Assembly: GCF_003144115.1 (NCBI RefSeq)
Contig: NW_020311998.1
Span: 185,669-249,668, forward strand
DNA from: Tilletiopsis washingtonensis
Lineage: Eukaryota > Basidiomycota > Exobasidiomycetes > Entylomatales
Direction: 5' to 3'
Length of the DNA: 64,000 nucleotides
Made by a program: the position numbers and the translations under genes. Shown here piece after piece: positions 1-11,717 of this stretch; the first letter of the stretch is position 1; the number at the start of each line of letters is the position of its first letter. The notes under the pieces are model-generated. The model was not told the origin of the DNA and searched no databases. It worked only from the letters and a program-made list of their open reading frames with translations.

Positions 1-983
1 CGCACATCACCGATGCCTCGCGCTACGTCGCGCTGTTGCTGCTCAGTCTTCGCGCCATGCTCTCGCTTGAACTGCCGCATATCAACGTGCTCAGCAAGGT
101 GGATCTGCTGGGCGAGGCGGTGGGGAAGGGCGGGGGCGGCAGTGCGGAGGATGGAGAGAGCGAGGAGAGCGATGGGTGGAGCAGTGCGGAGGAGGAGGAG
201 GATGGGGAGCGAAAAGCGGGTGGGAGAAGGGAGGGCCTCGGTGAGACGTTGCCTGCGCCGCATCTACCGCTTGTTGCTCTCGGCTAATCCCCGAGGTCTG
301 TTGCCCCAGCCTTCAATCTCTCCTACTACACGCGCGCCCAAGATCTCTCGCGCCTCACTGACTCTCTCGAGGCTCTCGCCGCGCCTCGTCGCGCCTCGCG
401 CTTCGCCGAGCTCAATGCGCGCATCTGCGAGCTCGTCGAGGACTTTGGCCTCGTGGGCTTTGAGACGCTGGCGGTGGATGACAAGCGCAGCATGCTGCGC
501 CTCACGCGCGTCATTGACAAGGCCGGAGGCTACGTCTACGCGCCACGAGCAGCAGGGCAGGCCAGTGCGCGTGAGCACAGAGGAGGGCCGAGCAATCCGA
601 AGGACGTGCAGCTGCCGGCACAAGACGATCCGGAGCTTGCGAGGTACGAGGCAGGCAGTCTGGTGCGTCTCTCTCGTTTGCGACTGCCATCTCACTTGCT
701 GACCCCCCGCTGCAACAATCAGGCAGCGACCGCAGGAGGTCTCCTCCGCCGCGATGGCGCAGCCACAGCCGCCGCGCTCTTTGGCACGGCCGACGGCGAC
801 ATCGCAGGCTGGGGCGAGGCGGGCGATGTGCAAGAGCGCTGGGTCGACGATCGCGCGCGCTGGGATGCGTGGGAGGCGATGCAGGCGCAACAGGAGCGCG
901 AGAAGCGCTTGGAGAGAGACGTGTATCGCGAGGCAGGCAAGGTGTTGCAGGCGGAGAAGGAGAGGAAGGAGCAGGGAGGGTGA
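1..983 (+). CDS. GPN2: GPN-loop GTPase 2 (5' partial)
   Basis: C-terminal two thirds of a GPN-loop GTPase; this family helps assemble and import RNA polymerases II and III. The first complete codon in frame is at base 3. Exons read as 3-240, 310-662 and 723-983 (stop TGA), giving 283 residues. The nucleotide-binding NVLSKVDLL motif (NKxD-like G4) is at once visible, followed by LAFNLSYYT, then DFGLVGFETLAVDDKRSM and the LFGTADGD...VQERWVDD tail typical of GPN2. The P-loop and GPN insert lie off the left edge. Intron 1 (241-309, GTGAGA...CAG) restores the conserved LAFNL across its junction. Intron 2 (663-722, 60 bp) is a multiple of three without a stop, so it could also be retained. Odd: an acidic, Ser/Gly-rich insert of roughly 35 residues between the G4 motif and LAFNL. 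The family call is firm; the choice of GPN2 over GPN3 rests on the C-terminal motifs. Confidence 0.85.
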
Positions 984-1217
984 GGGCCAATGCACCAGCA
1001 TGAAGAAACAAGGCGCGAGGGAAGCATTTCTTTCATTGGCGAGGGGAGCTGCGAGGAGCAGCTAAGGCACGCCGTGTACACGTAGACGAAAGGGTGAAGC
1101 GAGGACATCAGACACGGGGGAAGCAGACGGCGGCAGAGAGATGGACAAGTAGGGAGGGGGTGGCTAGGGGGGGACGGTGACGTAGACAGAAGCGATGGCA
1201 CGGCGAGCTAGCGCGCC

Positions 1218-4060
1218 TTACTCGTTCTGGAAGGACATGCCCTCCTCGACGGCGAGGATGAGCTTCTGCTCGAGCTGCTGCTCGCTCGTGTAGGGCGGCA
1301 GGTCGATGCGGTTGAAGCACGTGTGGCTCTTTGGCAGCTGCGTAATCTCGCCCGACTTTTCAATCGTAAAGCGCCGCGGGCCGTCGCTGCCCTGCAGGTC
1401 CTTGAAGCCGTTGACGGGAATGCGCGACGTGCCCGTGGCAAACTGCAGCAGGCGCGACTTGCGCTCCGTCGGCCACGCCTTGACGCACTTCCAGAACCAC
1501 TGCACCACCTCGTCCTTCTCCGTAAAGCCGCGGTAGTCGGTGAAGCGCTTCCAGTCGTCGATGTCGATCTCGCTCATGCCGCCAATGAGCAGCTCGAGCT
1601 CGCGCTCGTCGAACACGTTGATCAGGTCTTGCGGGATCAGCTCGGTGAAGCCGCTCATGAAGGCCTTGAACTGCTCCTCGACGCGCTTGTTGATGCGCCA
1701 CTCCGTCATCAGGTCGACGTACTCCTGCTTGTTCTCGTCCGTCACGTCGACGGCCTCGCCGCCGGGACGCAGCTCGACGGTGACCATCTCGCCGAACTTG
1801 TCCTCGACGGCCGTGAATGTCTCCTCGACGACATCCTCGATCGGATTGTCGAGCATCCACTGCAGCGAGCGGTAGTAGTCGGCATCGACGCTCTCGAGGT
1901 CGGCGAGCGTAATCTTCTTCTTGAGAATCATCTTGTAGAAGCTCACGATGAAGTAGGCGTCGAGGAAGCGGCGGTGGAAGATGGCGAGGCCGAGGCAGCG
2001 GCCGATGAACTTGAAGTAGTTGAGGTGCTCCGGGTTGATGCCCGAGTGCGGGTTGATCTGCAGCGTGTAGTTGTCGTGCGCCGAGTACTCGAAGAGACAG
2101 TAGAACGGGTTGAACATCTCGTGCGAGAGCAGGAAGAAGAACTCGCGCGAGAGGCCGCCGTAGTCGAGGCCCTCCTCGCCGTCAAACTTGATCATCAGGC
2201 GCTTCTTGAGGTCGTTGGGCTGCTGCCGCATAATCTCGGCGTACGAGTCCTCAAAGATGTGCGTGCGGCGCACCTTGACGTGGCACTGGCCCGGAATCGG
2301 GCGCAGCGCCGGCTGGGAGCGGAAGTAGATGAGCTTGCGCCGGAAGTCGCGCTTGTACTGCGGCACGTTCTGGTCCAGACTCGACGGCAGCCGCGGGTCG
2401 TCCCACGTCGTCGTCTTGGTGTTGTGGTCGACAAAGTACACGCGCGCCGTCGACGTGAGGCGCATCTCCCAGCCGCTCGGCAAGGGCCCAAGCTGCGTCA
2501 CCGACTGCGGCTGCACCGTCATGTTGTTGCCGTTGGGGCCCATGATGCGCAAAATCTGCTGGCGCCGCGGGTCCACCCACGTCGTCGTGCGCGTGTTGTG
2601 GTCGACAAAATACGGACGGCCCTCGGGCGTGTTGCGCTGCTCCCAGCCCGACGGCAGCGGGCCCGTGCCGGCCGTCGTCGACGAGCTGGCCGGCAGGCTG
2701 GCGTTGGCCGCAGCGGCGCCAGGCGCGGCCGCGGCGGCGCCGGCAGTGCTGCTCGACGCAGCACCAGGCGCCACGCTGCCCGGGCGGCTGATCGGCGTCG
2801 TGGCGCCTGGCTGGTCGCCCTCGGAGCCGACGCCGAGCATCTCGTCGGCCAGCGCGCGGTTCGAGTGGCGCATGCGGTCGCCCGCCGCCGTGCTGGCCGC
2901 CGCCGCCTGATTCACGTTGGAGCTGGCGCTCGGCCGCGTCCACGTCGTGGAGCGCGTGTTGTGGTCGACGTAGTACGTGCGGCCCAGGTGGTCTGTCCGG
3001 CGCTCCCAGCCCTGCGGCAGCGCCGCGCCAGACTCGTCTGACCGTGCCTCGGCGCCTGTGGCACGCGGCGGCGCAGCCGACGCACTGCCCTGCGGCGCGC
3101 CCGACGAGGACGGGCTACGCGAGCTAGCAGCGCTGGCACCCGCTGCGGCGGTCGCTGCAGGGCCCGCGTCGGCCACGACGGGGCGCGCCGCAGCGGCATC
3201 GCCCGTGCTCGGCGCTGCCGAGGGCGCGGTGCTGGGCGCAGCAGACGCGCCCGACTGCTGCGCCGACGAGGCCAGCGAGGTGGAGGATGCATTCGTGCCG
3301 GGCACGAGCAGGTTCGGTGCGGCGCCTGCGTTCGAGTTGTTGGCAATCGGCGAGGCGACGTTGGTGTTGATGTCGATGATGAGCTTGCCGTGCACGACGA
3401 GGTTGTCGTTCGACTTCTTCAGGTCGCGCGTGAGCAGAACTGCGCGCAGCGTGTCAGCATTGCGCCATGCAGCATGCGCTCCTTGACTGCGCACCCTTGC
3501 CGCCGAGCTCGAGGTCGATGACCTGCGCAACCGGCACATTGATCACGCCGAGGAAGCCCTGGTCGCGCTTCTTGAACTTCTTCTGGTCGAAGATCTGCAC
3601 GGCGAGCACCGAGCCGTCCTTGACGGTGCTGTGGGATGGCGTCAGGGCACGGCGGCCGCTGGGCGTCGTGCGGCGCACTCACACGTCAAACGAGTCGTTC
3701 CAGTACGGGTTGAGCGTCTTCTTGATCACTCTGCGGGCGGGCGTGTGTCAGGTGTGCATGCGTCGGCCGGCTGCGGCATACGCACGAGGTGGTGTGCGTC
3801 TGCTCGCCGTCGACGGTGACGATGGCAAAGGGGTCGGGCAGGCGGAACACATCGCGCTGCAGGGTGCGGTCAGCCGCGGGCCCGGCTGCTGGCGAGTGCT
3901 GCGGCGGCGGCGGCTCACCTTGCTGAGGCCGTCGGCGGCGACGACGGTGATGCGCACCTTGCGCGAGCTGTGCGTGCATGTGTCAGTCTGAGGCTCGGGG
4001 CTGCCGCACGCTGCGCCGCTGCCGCACGCACAGCTGGCCGGGGGCACGCGAGTTGACCAT
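1218..4060 (-). CDS. RSP5: HECT E3 ubiquitin ligase Rsp5/NEDD4 type
   Basis: NEDD4-family ubiquitin ligase that ubiquitinates membrane cargo and adaptors bearing PY motifs, acting at the plasma membrane and endosomes. Six exons: 4032-4060, 3919-3967, 3786-3856, 3683-3730, 3495-3628 and 1218-3439; introns are 54-64 bp and all phases close, giving 850 residues (yeast Rsp5 has 809). Domain order: N-terminal C2 (about residues 8-130, including [13 protein letters not shown] and [16 protein letters not shown]), a Ser/Ala-rich linker, three WW domains near 250-280, 372-402 and 429-460 (each LPxGWE...VDHNT.TTTW), then a HECT domain to the end. The catalytic Cys is in [13 protein letters not shown]. 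The start at 4060 is chosen because the tiny first exon (MVNSRAPGQ) splices directly into the C2 strand SRKVRITVV. Convergent with GPN2 across 234 bp. Identification is secure; only the first exon is tentative. Confidence 0.95.
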
Positions 4061-4755
4061 GGCCCTGGCGGGTGCGGCAGCTCAGGAGCGGCCGCGCGGA
4101 GAGACGTCGAGGCGAGTCGCGGCGTGCGCTGATGCGCAGGATGCAGGCGCTGAGAGAGCGCGCGGTGGGTGAGAAGAGACGGCGAGGCGAGGGTTGTGCG
4201 GAGGGATCAGCGTGGAGGGCGAGGAGGTGAGTCAGGATGCGCAGCGCAGGCGGAGCGGCAGAGGCAGGGCGCAGCAGCCAGCCGCCGCCGGCGTGCCGTG
4301 TGCGATGCTGCTGCGATGCGAGCGATCCGCCGTGCGGCGCCACACCGCGGCAGCACATCAGCGCACGCCGCGGCGAGGTCAGCCCTCTGATGCCAGGCGT
4401 GCGTGCGGAGCGCGGCCTCTGCTTGCAGCAGAAGGGGAGGCACGCCGCCAGCGCGCCGCCCACGCGTGCTCGGCGCCGGCGTCCGACGAGTCGGAGGCGT
4501 CGTGAGACAGGCGGCGTGCCTGGACGCTGCTACGCCTGGCGCTGCACGTCACACAGCCTCACCGCCGCGCTGCATGGCAGCGGTGGGGACAGCCTCTCGT
4601 CGCTGCTCAAGGGCGGCTCGGGGTGCCAGGATGGAGGAGCAGGATGCGCTCAATATTCTCGTGGGGCTGCGTCGAGCTTGTAGCGGGGCAAGTGGGAGCA
4701 CAGGACCTGTCAGAGGCGGCAGAACTCGAAGACGAAGAGAGCTCCAGAGCGCCCG

Positions 4756-4884
4756 ATGCCGGACCGTGCCTCCGCATCGCTCGTCCTCCACCTCATGTCG
4801 TTCGACGACCGACAACTACGTCCTGCCCGGTGCAGCTCGGTGTGGGTGTCGAGCGTCGAGTCGCTGACGCTGTGTGTGTGCTAG
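4756..4884 (+). other. Possible F-box-like coding fragment
   Basis: A 42-residue frame (ATG 4756, TAG 4882-4884) contains LVLHLMSFDDRQLRPARC followed by SSVWVSSVESLTL. The spacing of hydrophobics, the SF-DDRxL step, the A-R-C turn and the later W resemble an F-box (L..hL.sFlD..dL..ar.vs..W..l..s..L). No adjoining exon with substrate-binding repeats could be recognised, so it may be one exon of an unrecognised gene, a relic, or chance similarity. Confidence 0.2.
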
Positions 4885-5940
4885 CAGAGCACCTGACTGG
4901 ATCAGCGTAGGAGCCAGTGCACGAAACGGACGGACCCTCCGCGGACACAAGCTCGTGTGGCTCTCCTCGCCGTCGCACCTCTGCGACAGTGGAGAGCTTC
5001 GGACGGCTCAAGCGCAAGGACATGCGTCTACAGAGAAGCGGTAAAGCCAGACGCTCTTCCTCTGCCATGGGAGCGTCTGCGACGGGTGCACAGGCCTCTG
5101 GTGTGCTCCCCACGGCATATGCGCAGAGAGAGCAGCGCTGCGATCGAGGGCCATGCTGCATCTGTCGCACCTGGCGTGCCTCTGCTGCATTTCCTGAACA
5201 GCGCTCCATCTACTCTTCTGAGCGGCCGATGGCGGCCTCACAGGTTGTAAAAGACGCTGGCCTCCACGCTGCGTGTCGCTCGGACCGAGCCGATGATCGA
5301 CACGTTGCGTCAGGGACCGAGCTGCGCCTCAGCACGCAGGCTGAGCGTCAGAGGCGCACGAGTTGCAGCATCGCTGGAGTTTCCCTTGACCTCGCGGAGG
5401 CCTCGGTCGCTCCTCCGAGCTCGCAGCGTCGCAGAGAAGCAGCGAAGCCACGGCACGTCTTCTTGCGTTGCGCGGCGAAGACGCCGCACAGCCGGCGTGC
5501 TCGCCGCCAAGCGCGGCAGCCGCGGCCCGCCGGCGGGTGCCTGATCAGCCGGCCCGCACCCGCCCGCCGCGCCGCGTGCCCTCCACCGCGAAAATCTTCA
5601 CGCCGTCCCGTCCACGCTCGCTCAGCGCCAGCCGCCTGCAGCGCGAGGAGAGAAGCAGAGCAGAGAGGAGGGGCTCCTCCATCACAGCCGAGCCGAACAG
5701 GACGGACGATGCGCGACTGAACAAGCTCGTGTCCTGCGAGCACCGCCGCATGCGCCGCGGGTCCGACGATGTGGCGCAGCGTGCAGGCGCACCCGCACCG
5801 CGCGAGCGGCGGAGGCGTGAAGGCGGCGGCGGCGGCGCTGTCTCGCGGCGGTCTCGCGGTGCGGTGGGTGCGCCTGTGGCACAGCCCTCCGACGGCGCGG
5901 GCGGGCGCCGCGCACGTGGATGGCGCTCTGAGGCGGGCTC

Positions 5941-5995
5941 AGCAGCTCGCAGCTCGCAGCTCGCCGCTCGCAGCCGGCCGGCTCGCAGCTCGCCG
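5941..5995. repeat. Degenerate GCAGCTC tandem tract
   Basis: Short imperfect tandem copies of GCAGCTC/GCCGCTC and GGCTCGCAGCTCGCC in the RSP5-side intergenic region. Simple-sequence expansion with no evident gene role. Confidence 0.5.
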
Positions 5996-6499
5996 GCCCC
6001 TCTCTGCCTGCTGCTTCCCTCCCTCCTCCCACTCCGGCTCAGCACGCATCCTCAGCGCCGCTTCTGCGCGCACCTCTCTGCGTGCTCCCTTCCGCCTCGC
6101 TGCGGGCACCCGCTGCCTGCTCTGCGATCCAGCGTCCCAGCAGCAGCTCGCACGCCGCGGCTCAGAAAAGTCGCCGCCGCTGCCGCTGCAGCCCTGCGCG
6201 CCGCCGCGCAGCCTGGACCCCTCTTCGCGCCACGTCCTTCGCATCGCTCCCTCCTCGCGCAGCTCGACTTGCGCCCACATCGCGCTTGCCTGCGCCGCTA
6301 GAGTCGCACTCCTCTTGCTCCGTCTGCCGATCACGCCGCCGCTGCCTCTAGATCGGGCCGCTGCTTCGACCGACTGACAGATCGGAAGATCTGATTACGC
6401 GGCACGCGGGTCCAGGGACCAAGAGCGCGTGCTGCAATCGCCGGTTGCGACTGTAGGTGAGTGGGAACCGCCCGAAGTCCGCCTGTGGGAGGAATGTCG

Positions 6500-6517
6500 C
6501 TCTCTCTCTCTCTCTCT
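6500..6517. repeat. (CT)n microsatellite
   Basis: Nine uninterrupted CT dinucleotides in the intergenic region upstream of the Gln-rich gene. Pyrimidine tracts of this kind are common in fungal promoters and 5' leaders. Confidence 0.8.
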
Positions 6518-7003
6518 ACGTGCTGGATGCCTCGACGACAAGGTCTGCTGCGCGCTGAGCAGCTGTGACGCGGCGGGCTGGATGATGCGCTCGCGAGCGG
6601 GGCATCCCGATGCTGCCCGACCGATGGCAGGTCCCTACCTCGGCGTCGGCACAGCGGATGTGCCGGCGAATGCCCTCAACAAGATCACACACTGAGTGGC
6701 TGCGCCCTCTCGCTGAGAGCGTTTGGGGCGGAGACACTCAGGGGTCTTCCGCGCTGCGCCTCATTGGCAGGCCGGATGAACACACGGCACTTCCGTGCAC
6801 GGACTCTCACGAGGCGCAGTGCTTTGCGCCTCGAGTGCTCAATGATGCGCAGAGCTGCCCTCGTCTCCCTTGACAACGCTCATCACCGCTCTGCAGATCG
6901 TCGCTGCGCCCTTTCTTCTGCAAGGGCAGCGCTCGGCCGCATCCACGTGCTGCCCGAGCTGCCCGACTCCACTCTGCGATCGTCGCCTGATCGTCCAGCC
7001 TAG

Positions 7004-10000
7004 CATCTCCCGCGCTCGGCCCGTGCCGAGCTCGACGAGGCCACGACGTCGGCCTCGGGGCAGCAGTCGTCGGCCCTCGCGGCCGACGCGCGGCACTTTG
7101 CCGGCGTGCCACAGCCTGCTCCGAGCAGCAGCAGCACTGGCGTCGAAGGCACCTTCTCGCCCGAACAGCTGCAGCAGCAGCTCAACGACGCTCAGTTCCA
7201 GTTCTCGCCGCAGCAGCAGCACGAGCAGCAGCAGGCTCAGCTGCATCAACAGCTGCAGCTGCAGCAGCAGCATCAGCGACAGCAGAGCCAGCAGCTGCAG
7301 CAGCTCGCCGCCCAGCAGCAGTCGCAGCAGCTCGCCGCCCAGCAGCAGTCGCAGCAGCTCGCCGCCCAGCAGCAATCACAGCAGCAGCACTTCCAGCCCG
7401 CGCCGGATGCACTGCCGCCGCCGGGCCAGCACGAGCCGCAGCACGCCGCCGCCCAGGCCGCAGCGCCAATGAACGGCACGGCGCAGGCCCACGCGCCCAT
7501 GAACGGCACCCTCAATGGCATCGCCGAGCACGAGGGCGCGGCACGTCCCTTTGCGGGCCTGCCGCGCAATCGCAGCACGTCGACGTCCTTCAAGCTGCAG
7601 CATCGACGCGAGGCCTCCAGTGCCGACTCGATGTCCTCTGTCCCGTCGTCGTACTCGCTCAACGACTCGGGCTATGCGCTCAACCAGTCGTCGCTTGATG
7701 GCCTCTGGGGCCAGCACAGCGCGCCACGCTCGCCCGAGACGTCGCGCGACGGCTCCGACGGCTTCTTCGCCGAGTCTTCGCTGCAGCAGCACCAGCAGGC
7801 GCTGCTGCAGACGCAGAAGCTCATGCAGCAGACGCACCAGCTGCAGCAGAACATGCAGCAGGCAGCCAGCGCACAGGCACCCGCCGCGGCGCCCTCCACG
7901 CTCGGCCAGCAGAGCAGCTTCTTCGGCGCCGCGCAGCCGCCCACCGAGTCGCCGTGCGTGGAGATGCACAACCCGCTCGACCACGCCTCCTTTCAGGCGG
8001 CGCTCGCAGACGCCCGTCCGCTCGACCAGGGCATGCAGCTGGGCCAGGGACTGCCGCCGCAGTCTGTCGCACAGCAGGCGCCGCCACCTTCACTGCAGCC
8101 GCTGGTGCCGACTCCGCAGCCGCCCGCCCAGCAGCAGCAGCCTGTGCTTCCGCAGCTGCAAGGCAGTTCTCACCTCGATGCGCCGTGGTCCGGCGCAACT
8201 GGTGGCGCATTCGACGTTGGCGCGCAGCAGGGAGAGCTCGCGCCCGTCCTGACGCCACGCGCTGCGGATCACGCCGGCGCCGCGATGCAGGCGCAGCCTG
8301 CTGGCACGCCGCAGACGAACAACATCTCTGCTTTCCCATCGGCTTCGGAGCCGCTCGACCTGCGTGGCCCACCAAATTCTGCAGCTCTGCCGCCAAGCAC
8401 ACCGTCAACGTCGCACGGCTTCGCGTCGCAGCCAGACAGCCGGCGCGTCTCTGGCCCCTCGGCGAGCGCAGCCGAGCAGAACAGCGTCGCGGCCATCGGG
8501 CAGATCGGCACGCTGCTCGAGCAAGTCGCCGCCCTCGCCATCAACGCCCGCGATCTGTTCCGGCAGGGCGAGCACGGGAGCAGCAGCATGTGCCTGGGCG
8601 ACCTGCAGCGCAGCCTGATGCAGATTGGCGACCTCGGCTCGCGCAGCCTGGCGATGGTGCAGTCCGAGGCGGCCACACCTGCACCGCCGTCCATGCCGGC
8701 TACGCCCGCTTCCGCTCCGGGCGTCAATGGCCATCGCCGCACCCTGACGATGGAGAGCGAAGGCGCAGCTGCCCGCAAGCGCGCCCCGCCGACGCTGGAA
8801 GACCTCGACACGATGCCGTTCAAGACGCTGCGTGCGCAGGACGGCACGCCCATCGAGCATACGACTCCGGCGCCGCCATCAGCTCCTCCATCGGCCCCGC
8901 CCGGCATGATGAGCGCGGCGCACCTGCACGCTCAGGCGCCCGGGCCGCCGCTCTCTGCGCCGCCGCTGTACCACACTGCCTCGGCGCCGCTCGTGCCGCA
9001 GCTGCACACTCTGCAGACGCACAACCTGGCACAGCAGCACGTGCCGTCGCTTCCGCAGCAGCACGACCATTCGCCAGTGACGCCGCACACGCCTTTCAGC
9101 CACTTCGTCGCGAGCCAGCTGCCGCCGACATCACACCCGCAGCAGCAGATGTCAGCCGGCGGCGTGCGCGGGCTCGACGGCCACGTCCGCACGCAGTCCA
9201 CCGCCGCCAGCGAGGCGATGGGCGGGCTGCGGCTCTCCGAGGCGCAACAGCAGTCGAACGCCCTGCAGATGGCCGTTTCTGACGCACATCCGCAGCAGCT
9301 GCACATGCAGCAGCAACTGCACCACCAGGCGCTTCACGCTCAGGCGCATGAGCAGGCACAGGCGCAGGCGCAGGCTCAAGCCCAAGCCCAGGCGCATGCG
9401 CACGCACATGCTCAAACCCAGCAGGCGCAGGCTGCGCAGGCTCAGGCGCAAGCACAAGCGCAGGCGCAGATGCAGGCACAGGCCAGCGCTCAAGCGCACG
9501 CTCAGATGCAAGCACACGCCAGCGCTCCACCGATGCTCGAGAATCCGGCCGTCTCGGCCGTCAAGAGGTCTGAGTCGGTCAGCCAGAGCCGGCCGAGCCT
9601 CGATGACGGGGCCGAGTCGGCCGACGAGTGGGCCGTCGACGACAGCAACGACGAGCTCGGCCCGTCGGGCTCCTCCTCCCGGACGACGCGCCGTCGCGTC
9701 AGCGGTCCCGGCGGCGAGGACGCAGCGGACGGCGCCGACAGTGCGCCGGCGCGCGGCGGCAGCGTTCTGGTCTCTCCCGAGCTGCGAGCACGCCTCGATG
9801 TCATGTTCGTCGAGTTTCTGCGCTCGATCTGCTCCAACCTCGAGGCCACCGACAGCCGTGGCGAGCTGATCCACCAGACGCTGATGCCCAAGCGCAGTGA
9901 GTAGCGCCGCCGCGTCTGACTCCTTCGCCCCGACTCACACCCCTGCTGCAGTGGCGCGCCTTGAGCAGTCCGAGGACTTCCGCCCGTTCAAGCTGCGCAT

Positions 10001-11321
10001 CCAGGCCTTCACCAACGCCTTCCAGGACATGGTGAACGCCCGCCTGCCCGAGCCCGTCTCTGTGCGCGCCATCAAGATGTTCCTCTGGTCCTCGCCGCTC
10101 ATCTCGCGCTTCAACGAGGACGGCAAGAAGGCCAAGTCGAAGGGCAACCACATCTGGGTCATCGAGGCCAAGAAGATCGCCGCTGCGGCCAACCAGGACG
10201 GCTCGGGCACGCACTCGTGGGAGTTCAAGCGCCACGAGCCGCGCATCATCAGTCCGCCGTCGAAGATTGCCTACATCGGCGACGACGTGGGCTGGTCGTG
10301 GACGCCGCGCGTGTGGCATCCGCAGGTCTCGGCTCTGCGCGCCGTGTTCACAGCGCTGGCGCACCCGCCCTGGGTCGGCTGGAAGGACGGCAACGCCCTC
10401 AGCGGCATCCTTTGCGGCACGCCGCCGCCGGGCGCGCAAGGCGGCGAGATGCGTCTCCAGGCGCACTACGTGCACGAGGACCAGCTGCATCGCCTTGAGC
10501 ACGCCTTCTTCCTGCAGACGGCGCCTCTCACCTCGGACGGCACCGTCGTGCAGAACCTCGAGGTGGCGCAGGAGGCTGCCGACGCTGCGGCTGCACAGGA
10601 GGCCGAGGCGGTCAGCGGCGGCGACGTCGCCATGCCGCAGGCGCCCGGCGAGGCGACACAGTACAGTATCGTTGATCCGCAGCAAGCGCCCAAGGTGCTG
10701 TCGCAGATCGCGTACCCCTATACGCCGCCGATCTTCGCCAACGGGCCCTTCTTCGAGCAGTCGACGCCGGCGCACCAGCAGGTGCCGCTGCCGCCTGCGA
10801 GCGAGCCGCGCACGGGCGCCATGTCCGACATGCAGCTCGCCAGCGCACTGCCCCCGCACATGCAGCCGCAGATGCAGGCGCAGCCGAGCCAGGCGCTGCC
10901 GCTCAGCCCGGCGTCGCAAGTGCAAGTCCAACAAGTCCGCGCCATGCTCGAGCGGCAGCAAGAGCAGGCATCGACGATCCAGCTGGCCATGCCGCCGACA
11001 CGTCGTCCATCGGGCCCGCAGTCGGCACCGCCGGCGCCGCAGCAGTCTGCGGCGCAGGGCCTGCCGTACGGCGGCGCTGCGCAGAGCGGACACGGCACGA
11101 TGACGCCCATGTCCTCCATGCCCGCCGACATGGGCGCCACGCTGCCGGCCTTCTCGCCGCCGCCGCCCGGCGCCCATACCGCTGGCGTCCCGCCATCCGC
11201 CATGCCCGGCTCCAACGACCCAATGCTCTCGCCTGCGCTGCGCATGGACGACTTCGACCCGCTCGGCACGCACGGCGCGCAGATGCAGCAGCTGCACGAC
11301 GCCGTCAACGGACGGCAATAG
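7004..11321 (+). CDS. Gln-rich protein with conserved C-terminal half (unknown role)
   Basis: Exons at least 7004-9896 and 9952-11321. The 55 bp intron (GTGAGT...CAG) joins MPKR to MARLEQSEDFRPF. The open frame reaches back to an in-frame TAG at 7001-7003, where an acceptor could sit; no ATG is available in this stretch, so a 5' exon is missing from the model. About 1,390 residues are visible. The first 930 are low complexity: Gln-rich blocks, three QQLAAQQQS repeats and a long Ala-Gln/Ala-His run. The conserved part starts near LRARLDVMFVEFLRSICSN and continues through FRPFKLRIQAFTNAF, ISRFNEDGKKAKSKGNHIW and WSWTPRVWHPQ. I recall this block from fungal proteins of probable nuclear function but cannot name a family securely. 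The tail is again Pro/Gln-rich. A transcriptional regulator is a guess from composition only. Convergent with the glutaminyl cyclase. Confidence 0.75.
7298..7378 (+). repeat. 27-bp coding minisatellite, three units
   Basis: Three consecutive 27-base units (7298-7324, 7325-7351, 7352-7378) each encode QQLAAQQQS. The first two are identical and the third differs at two bases near its end. They sit inside a longer CAG-rich tract, an arrangement prone to length change by slippage. Confidence 0.9.
9340..9522 (+). repeat. Ala-Gln / Ala-His dipeptide-coding repeat
   Basis: A run of degenerate GCNCAR and GCNCAY hexamers encodes alternating Ala-Gln and Ala-His, interrupted by QTQQ and MQAQAS. Codons vary (GCG, GCT, GCA, GCC) while the protein pattern holds. 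That argues for selection on the peptide rather than very recent slippage. Confidence 0.85.
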
Positions 11322-11717
11322 CACCTCCTCGCCCTGCAGTGCAGTGCGCTGCGCCGCTTTCCTTTTCCCCTTCCCTCCTCCGGTCTCGCTACGGCTGCTG
11401 GTTCCCCTCGACTGCGTCACCACGTCACATCTGCACTCTGTTCCTCTCCCTCCTCGGACGGCACCGGCCACGCTTGCAGCGCCGTCGTGCGGCCCTCCAC
11501 AGAGCCCCCTGTATTCTTCGCCAACGCTGCGCCACCGAGGACGAGGCAGTCGTGCCCGCATTCATCAGCCCTCCTCCACATGCCCTCACCTAGCGCTCTT
11601 TCTCTCTCCGCGTTGTCGCTGCGGCTCCAGATGGCAGCTGCATCGTCTCTGCTGCCGAGCGCATAGAAATCACATGACGACCCATTCTGCACGCGCGTGA
11701 CATTCGATCTAAGTAGA
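11322..11717. other. Convergent 3' intergenic region
   Basis: Separates the stop of the Gln-rich gene from the preferred TAA of the glutaminyl cyclase. If the last cyclase intron is not removed, its frame runs on to a TGA at 11417 and fills most of this stretch. The DNA is pyrimidine-rich on the + strand; no other gene seen. Confidence 0.5.

Larger units (their letters stand above)
4061..7003. other. Divergent intergenic region, no secure gene
   Basis: About 2.9 kb between the divergent RSP5 and Gln-rich genes. It should hold both promoters and perhaps a non-coding leader exon for the right-hand gene. Reading frames here are Arg/Ala-rich chance products of GC-rich DNA. The exceptions are a short F-box-like stretch near 4756-4884, listed separately, and a coding-looking run in the frame of the Gln-rich gene just before a TAG at 7001 (ALGRIHVLPELPDS). 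Pyrimidine-rich DNA near 6000-6080 and 6300-6350 is promoter-like. Confidence 0.5.

Noticed and set aside
644-722. Alternative 79-bp GPN2 intron from the GTACGA donor
   Set aside because: It shifts the frame away from the conserved LFGTADGD...VQERWVDD C terminus; the 60-bp intron keeps it.
1323-3041. Long plus-strand frame opposite RSP5
   Set aside because: Antisense shadow produced by the strong third-position G/C bias of the HECT and WW coding sequence.
11417-11717. Extended C terminus of the glutaminyl cyclase
   Set aside because: The added residues are low complexity and unlike the family. A consensus intron removes them, so they are kept only as an isoform possibility.
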